A DNA stretch of 9,033 nucleotides, taken from contig JAUXLO010000065.1 of NCBI GenBank assembly GCA_030623665.1, forward strand, positions 1 through 9,033, in the 5' to 3' direction. Position 1 is the stretch's first letter; each line of letters opens with the position of its first letter. The DNA comes from Planctomycetota bacterium. Lineage in GTDB: Bacteria > Planctomycetota > Brocadiia > Brocadiales > Bathyanammoxibiaceae. Below, piece after piece: positions 5,773 to 9,033 of this stretch. A program made the position numbers and the translations under genes. The notes beneath the pieces are model-generated. The model had not been told where the DNA came from and made no database searches. It saw only the letters and a list, made by a program, of their open reading frames with translations.

Positions 5773-6478
5773 GAATAATCTGCCTAGACATATTGCGATA
5801 ATAATGGACGGCAATGGCCGCTGGGCCAAAAGCCACGGCTTAACAAGGATAAGGGGCCACATTAGAGGCGTTGAATCCGTTAGAGAGATAACAACAGCGT
5901 GTGCCGAGAAACATCTTGAACAGCTCACCCTGTACGCCTTCTCCAAGGATAACTGGTCACGCCCGAAATATGAGGTAGCTATTTTGATGCGGCTTCTCAG
6001 GCGCTACCTGGTCCGTGAGAGGCCGACCATAGTCGACAATAATATCCGCTTCACGGTAATAGGCCAGATTGAAGGCCTCCCGAAGAATATCCAGAAAGAG
6101 ATCTCCGTAAATATAGAGGAGAGTAAATCTAATACCGGCATGATCTTATGTCTGGCCCTTAATTATGGCGGCAGGGCGGAGATTGTAGACGCCGCCAGGC
6201 GTATCGCCGCTGACGTGGCAGAGGGTAGGGTGTCAGTGGGCGACATAGATGAGGATGTCTTTAAGCACCACCTGTATACGGCGGACATGAGTGACCCCGA
6301 CCTGCTTATACGGACAGGCGGAGATATGAGGGTCAGCAATTTCCTGCTGTGGGAGATCTCCTACTCCGAACTCTGGGTCACCCCGGTGTGCTGGCCGGAC
6401 TTCAGAAAGGAGAATCTGGAAGAGGCTATCAAAGACTATGGCAAGAGGGAGAGGCGCTACGGCGGGCTTATAGAGTGA
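5765..6478 (+). CDS. uppS: Undecaprenyl (isoprenyl) diphosphate synthase, cis-prenyltransferase
   Basis: UppS adds isopentenyl diphosphate units in cis to farnesyl diphosphate, making the C55 carrier for peptidoglycan and surface polysaccharides. The 237-aa protein shows the family motifs in order: HIAIIMDGNGRWA with metal-binding D15, the GH-x-x-G-x-x-S loop (31-38), LYAFSKDNWSRP (56-67), and DPDLLIRTGGDMRVSNFLLW (177-196) followed by YSELWVTPVCWPDF (200-213). E202 matches the metal-binding Glu near the C-terminus of E. coli UppS. Two positions that are usually Glu are Asp here: D62 in the usual S-x-E-N-W and D187 in the usual GGE-x-R. The ATG at 5765 lies inside the end of purA (8-nt overlap) without a good Shine-Dalgarno, so translation probably depends on purA. 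The next gene, cdsA, is a usual partner. Chain length of the product cannot be told from the sequence. Confidence 0.96.
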   Translation: MSENNLPRHIAIIMDGNGRWAKSHGLTRIRGHIRGVESVREITTACAEKHLEQLTLYAFSKDNWSRPKYEVAILMRLLRRYLVRERPTIVDNNIRFTVIGQIEGLPKNIQKEISVNIEESKSNTGMILCLALNYGGRAEIVDAARRIAADVAEGRVSVGDIDEDVFKHHLYTADMSDPDLLIRTGGDMRVSNFLLWEISYSELWVTPVCWPDFRKENLEEAIKDYGKRERRYGGLIE

Positions 6479-7323
6479 ACTCCACCCATGGGACGAGAAT
6501 AACATATGGCGCAGCCATGATGGCTGCGTTTGTCGGTATAATTGCCCTGGATGTCTTTCTTGATACAGACCTCGGTCTGGGATGTCTCGCCATATTGGTT
6601 GGCACCATAGGATTGTTGGAATTCTACGATATCGCCGGCAAGAAAGGATTCGACCCGTTCAGGCGCTCCGGCATCATAGGTGGCACACTTATCTTTATAA
6701 CCTGCTGGTCAGAGGCAAGGTCCCACGGCAGTATATCTTTAAATCTTTACCTCTTGTTTGGAATTGTATGCTGGCTGTTCCTATGGCAGGCCCTTAGCAG
6801 AGACCTGAAACACATAGTAGAGAATGTGTCTATCACGGTCTTCGGGATATTATATGTGTTTTTTTTCCTGTCCTTCACGATGGCCATCCGCCACCTGCCG
6901 GAGGGTAATGGGCTGATTGTGTTCTTTGGCATCGTTTTCCTGGCCAAGTGTACAGACATCGGGGCCTATTTTGTGGGTAAGAAATTTGGCAGACACAGAC
7001 TCTTTCCGGCCATAAGTCCCAACAAGACCCTGGAGGGGGCTATTGGCGGCCTGTGCTTTAGCATACTTATTGCCGTTGTATGGAGTCTGGTTCCTCAGGT
7101 CAGGGTTCTGCCGCTGCTATGGGCCGCACTATTCGGGTTTGTTATAGGCATCGCCGCAATGGGCGGTGACCTGATGGTATCTATGTTAAAGAGGGATGCA
7201 GGCATAAAGGATACCGGGAACCTCGTACCGTCATTCGGCGGCGCGCTTGACATAATAGACTGTGTCCTGACAAGCTTGCCGGTAGGTTATTGTTTTTTAT
7301 CATTTTATGGTTGGTACGTGTAA
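6475..7323 (+). CDS. cdsA: Phosphatidate cytidylyltransferase (CDP-diacylglycerol synthase)
   Basis: CdsA is an inner-membrane enzyme that converts phosphatidate and CTP to CDP-diacylglycerol, the precursor of bacterial phospholipids. The start is the GTG at 6475, which overlaps the uppS stop as GTGA. The frame is open further upstream but only inside uppS. The 282-aa product has about eight or nine hydrophobic segments. Conserved are DIGAYFVGKKFG (161-172), SPNKTLEG (181-188), and the signature SMLKR-x4-KD-x-G-x2-VP (236-252) with acidic residues D246, D259 and D262. The signature's last part reads PSFGGALDIID where the common form is PGHGG-x-x-DR-x-D: His becomes Phe and Arg becomes Ile. 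I recall similar His/Arg-less forms in PVC bacteria such as Chlamydia, so the enzyme is probably active. The 3' end overlaps or abuts phoH. Confidence 0.94.
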   Translation: MNSTHGTRITYGAAMMAAFVGIIALDVFLDTDLGLGCLAILVGTIGLLEFYDIAGKKGFDPFRRSGIIGGTLIFITCWSEARSHGSISLNLYLLFGIVCWLFLWQALSRDLKHIVENVSITVFGILYVFFFLSFTMAIRHLPEGNGLIVFFGIVFLAKCTDIGAYFVGKKFGRHRLFPAISPNKTLEGAIGGLCFSILIAVVWSLVPQVRVLPLLWAALFGFVIGIAAMGGDLMVSMLKRDAGIKDTGNLVPSFGGALDIIDCVLTSLPVGYCFLSFYGWYV

Positions 7324-8293
7324 CGTGAACGCAGGTGAAGAAGATAAGATTGTCCAGAAGGCCATAGAGCTTGAGGATACTGAACAGGCCTCAATCCTGT
7401 TCGGAAGCCACGACAAGCACCTTCGTCTGATACGAAGTTCATTGGGTGTGCAGATATCCGCAAGAAACGGCCTTCTGAGAATAGAGGGTAAAGAGGCGCA
7501 GGTGAAGAAGGCCGTGGATGTATTCGGCCGTTTGATAGAGATTGTTCGCAGTCACGGTGCGCTCGAGGCAAGGGTTGTTGAGGAGGTGATAAACGCCGTA
7601 GAGACGGGACGCCCGTCTGTTTCTGCCAAGGGGCCACTCGAGGTATCTATAAAAGGCGTCTCTGCAAGGCCGAAGACAGAGGGCCAGGCCGGGTACGTGG
7701 AGGCGATAGCGGCCAACGATCTAGTATTCTGTATCGGCCCTGCCGGCACGGGTAAGACCTACCTGGCCGTTGCCATGGCACTGTCTGCCCTGAAGATGGG
7801 CGTGCTCAAGAGGATTGTCCTGGCCAGGCCGGCCATCGAGGCCGGTGAGAAGCTTGGCTACCTGCCGGGTGATATACAGGCAAAGGTAAACCCCTTTCTT
7901 AAGCCGCTGTATGATGCCCTTGAGGACATGATGGAGCCGGTCCAGGTAAGGAAATACATCGAAAACGAGATAATCGAGATCCTACCCCTCGCCTTTATGA
8001 GGGGCCGGACCCTGAACGAGGCGTTCATAATACTTGACGAGGCGCAGAACTGCACGGTGAGGCAGATGAAGACCTTTTTAACCAGACTGGGTGTGAGGGG
8101 AAAGGTGGTGGTTACGGGCGACATCACCCAGGTGGACCTGCCGCCCGGCGAGCCGTCCGGCCTTATCGACGTGCAGCAGAGGTTGAAGGGCGTAAAGGGC
8201 GTAGATTTTGTCTACTTGACACTAAAAGATATAGTGCGCCACAGGCTTGTGCAGGACATCGTGGAGGCATACGACCCTCATGAAGAGGCGTAA
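7307..8293 (+). CDS. PhoH-family ATPase (YbeZ type)
   Basis: PhoH/YbeZ proteins are P-loop NTPases thought to act with YbeY in rRNA and RNA maturation. This 328-aa protein has an N-terminal KH-like region (about 25-85), a linker, then an ATPase core: Walker A GPAGTGKT (144-151), ARPAIEAGEKLGYLPGD (173-189), RGRTLNEAFIILDEAQN with Walker B D244-E245 (232-248), TGDITQVDLP (270-279), and RHRLVQDIVEAY near the end. All expected family blocks are present. The start is uncertain. ATG 7307 overlaps cdsA by 17 nt with the nearest GG-rich stretch about 20 nt upstream. GTG 7325, six codons later, would begin 1 nt after the cdsA stop. Both keep the conserved part. The last base of its TAA is the first base of the ybeY ATG, the classic phoH-ybeY pairing. 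Confidence 0.93.
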   Translation: MVGTCNVNAGEEDKIVQKAIELEDTEQASILFGSHDKHLRLIRSSLGVQISARNGLLRIEGKEAQVKKAVDVFGRLIEIVRSHGALEARVVEEVINAVETGRPSVSAKGPLEVSIKGVSARPKTEGQAGYVEAIAANDLVFCIGPAGTGKTYLAVAMALSALKMGVLKRIVLARPAIEAGEKLGYLPGDIQAKVNPFLKPLYDALEDMMEPVQVRKYIENEIIEILPLAFMRGRTLNEAFIILDEAQNCTVRQMKTFLTRLGVRGKVVVTGDITQVDLPPGEPSGLIDVQQRLKGVKGVDFVYLTLKDIVRHRLVQDIVEAYDPHEEA

Positions 8294-8724
8294 TGAGGAT
8301 AACCATAACCAACCTGCAGGACGCCTGTCCCATAAAAAAACCGCGAGTGCGGGAGGTGGTAAAGGCTGTCCTGCACCGTGAAGAGGCAGATGCGGAACTC
8401 AGTATCGTCTTTGTAGATAAAGACGAGATAACAAGACTCAACGAAAGATTCCTCGGTCATAAGGGCCCCACAGACGTCCTCTCATTCCCCATGGAAACAA
8501 ACGCCGGGCGTGTAGGCGGGGAGGTGGTCGTGTGTGTGCCCGTGGCCGTTGAGTATGCCGCCGAGACGAAGACCGATGTAGAAGGGGAAATCATGCTCTA
8601 CGTAGTCCACGGGGTGCTCCACCTGCTAGGTTACGGTGATGCCGACAAAAAAGGTGCCAGGACTATGCACCGCGCAGAGAAGGAGATATTGTCAGGGCTT
8701 GGCTATACCGTTGCAGGTCAGTGA
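8293..8724 (+). CDS. ybeY: Endoribonuclease YbeY (rRNA maturation factor)
   Basis: YbeY is a metal-dependent RNase/rRNA factor needed for 16S rRNA 3'-end processing and ribosome quality control. The 143-aa protein has the usual LNERFLGHKGPTDVLSFP block (49-66), GGEVVVC (75-81) and the metal motif H106-G-V-L-H110-L-L-G-Y-G-D116. The family normally has a third His (HGxLHLxGYDH); here it is Asp. I recall Asp at this place in some other YbeY groups (Bacteroidetes), and Asp can bind zinc, so the enzyme is probably functional. The Arg before the TDVLSF block in E. coli (R59) is replaced by Leu in the FLGHKGP segment. The start ATG overlaps the phoH stop (TAATG). It is the last gene of the purA operon; after it lie about 90 nt before the convergent gene's stop. 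Confidence 0.94.
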   Translation: MRITITNLQDACPIKKPRVREVVKAVLHREEADAELSIVFVDKDEITRLNERFLGHKGPTDVLSFPMETNAGRVGGEVVVCVPVAVEYAAETKTDVEGEIMLYVVHGVLHLLGYGDADKKGARTMHRAEKEILSGLGYTVAGQ

Positions 8725-8748
8725 TAAATAGGATTAGTTTAAAACTTT

Positions 8749-8770
8749 TTGACATAGGGGTTTTTGTCAA
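8749..8770. repeat. Short inverted repeat after ybeY
   Basis: TTGACA (8749-8754) and TGTCAA (8765-8770) form a 6-bp stem with a 10-nt loop in the convergent gap 8725-8817, with T-rich stretches in front of the stem and in the loop. No run of T follows the stem on either strand, so it is a poor intrinsic terminator. I see no better one here. Confidence 0.3.
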
Positions 8771-8817
8771 TGAGAACGGGCGTCGCTAATCTGCCACTCC
8801 ACTACTTGCCCGTGCAG

Positions 8818-9033
8818 CTACCTGGCAGGAGTGCGGTGCCATGGGTCTGCTTCCAAAAAGACCTCAGGGTCCTCAATGTGCTCCAGGATAAATCTCTGAA
8901 GACCGGGAGTGTCGGCGGTGAGCACAACCGTCTTATGTCTATCCTCTTCTATAAGTTCGTGTTCTATACCAAGTTCTTCGCGATGGTCCCGAAACCAGTC
9001 GGCATCAAGCCCTGCGAGTCTCAGGGTGTCTCC
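8818..9033 (-). CDS. C-terminal part of an unrecognised protein (5' end beyond window)
   Basis: On the minus strand the frame is open from the right edge to a TAG at 8820-8818 and encodes 71 residues. It begins GDTLRLAGLDADWFRDHREE and contains HKTVVLTADTPGLQRFILEHI, then EDPEVFLEADPWHRTPAR at the end. The composition is acidic, soluble and well-behaved, with alternating helical and strand-like segments, as in a real protein rather than a chance frame, and codon use resembles the neighbours. No family is recognised and no membrane segment is seen. It converges on ybeY, with about 93 nt between the stops. The start and full length are not visible. Confidence 0.65.
   Translation of the reverse strand, partial: GDTLRLAGLDADWFRDHREELGIEHELIEEDRHKTVVLTADTPGLQRFILEHIEDPEVFLEADPWHRTPAR

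Noticed and set aside
6349..6474. Upstream extension of cdsA within uppS
   Set aside because: The extra 42 residues lie in a shadow frame of conserved uppS sequence. The GTG at 6475 overlaps the uppS stop by 4 nt, a typical operon junction.
8749..8777. TTGACA after ybeY as a promoter
   Set aside because: No -10-like hexamer lies 16-18 nt downstream and there is no plus-strand gene for it to serve within the window.
8776..8828. Nested pairs ACGGGC/GCCCGT (8776-8781, 8808-8813) and CTGCCA/TGGCAG (8791-8796, 8823-8828)
   Set aside because: The two pairs interlock rather than nest and the last arm lies in the coding part of the edge gene. With 26-nt loops they are not convincing as a terminator or RNA gene.

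Overview
The window is a compact bacterial chromosome segment of about 50% GC. Its genes are ordinary housekeeping genes plus a few small or exported proteins of unknown role. ATA (Ile) and AGG (Arg) codons are common throughout, so nothing looks recently transferred. I see no mobile element, CRISPR array, tRNA or rRNA. The lineage cannot be fixed from the sequence. The CdsA signature variant (P-S-F-G-G-x-L-D-x-I-D), the Asp-type YbeY metal motif and the small conserved hypothetical at 4062-4295 would suit the Planctomycetota/PVC group, but this is a low-confidence inference.

Left part (1-1192, + strand): the 3' part of a purine nucleoside phosphorylase gene is cut by the window edge and followed 17 nt later by cytidine deaminase, forming a nucleoside-salvage pair. 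Converging on it (1272-2641, - strand) is a two-gene unit, a cupin-domain lipoprotein followed by the nucleotidase SurE, whose stop and start overlap as TAATG. SurE makes nucleosides from 5'-nucleotides, so its reaction sits next to those of PNP and Cdd.

Middle (2642-4295): a divergent intergenic region holds two back-to-back sigma70-type promoters. One drives the lipoprotein-surE unit. The other, a perfect TTGACA-N17-TATAAT, drives a Tat-exported DUF362 protein whose true start is the GTG at 2820. Convergent to that gene lies a minus-strand unit with a 77-aa conserved-looking hypothetical protein and possibly a 71-aa ORF with one membrane segment.

Right part (4394-8724, + strand): a second perfect sigma70 consensus promoter, with an inverted repeat centred on its -35 box, precedes a tightly overlapping operon purA-uppS-cdsA-phoH-ybeY. 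It combines AMP synthesis, the lipid carrier for cell-wall synthesis, phospholipid precursor synthesis, and two RNA/ribosome maturation factors. Every junction overlaps or abuts (8, 4, 17 or -1, and 1 nt), so translational coupling is expected. At the right edge (8818-9033, - strand) is the C-terminal end of another unrecognised protein.

I found no clearly new multi-gene system. The points most worth a second look are the two consensus promoters and their symmetric elements, the cupin lipoprotein with a His-rich tail coupled to surE, the Tat-exported DUF362 protein, and active-site variants in PNP, UppS, CdsA and YbeY.
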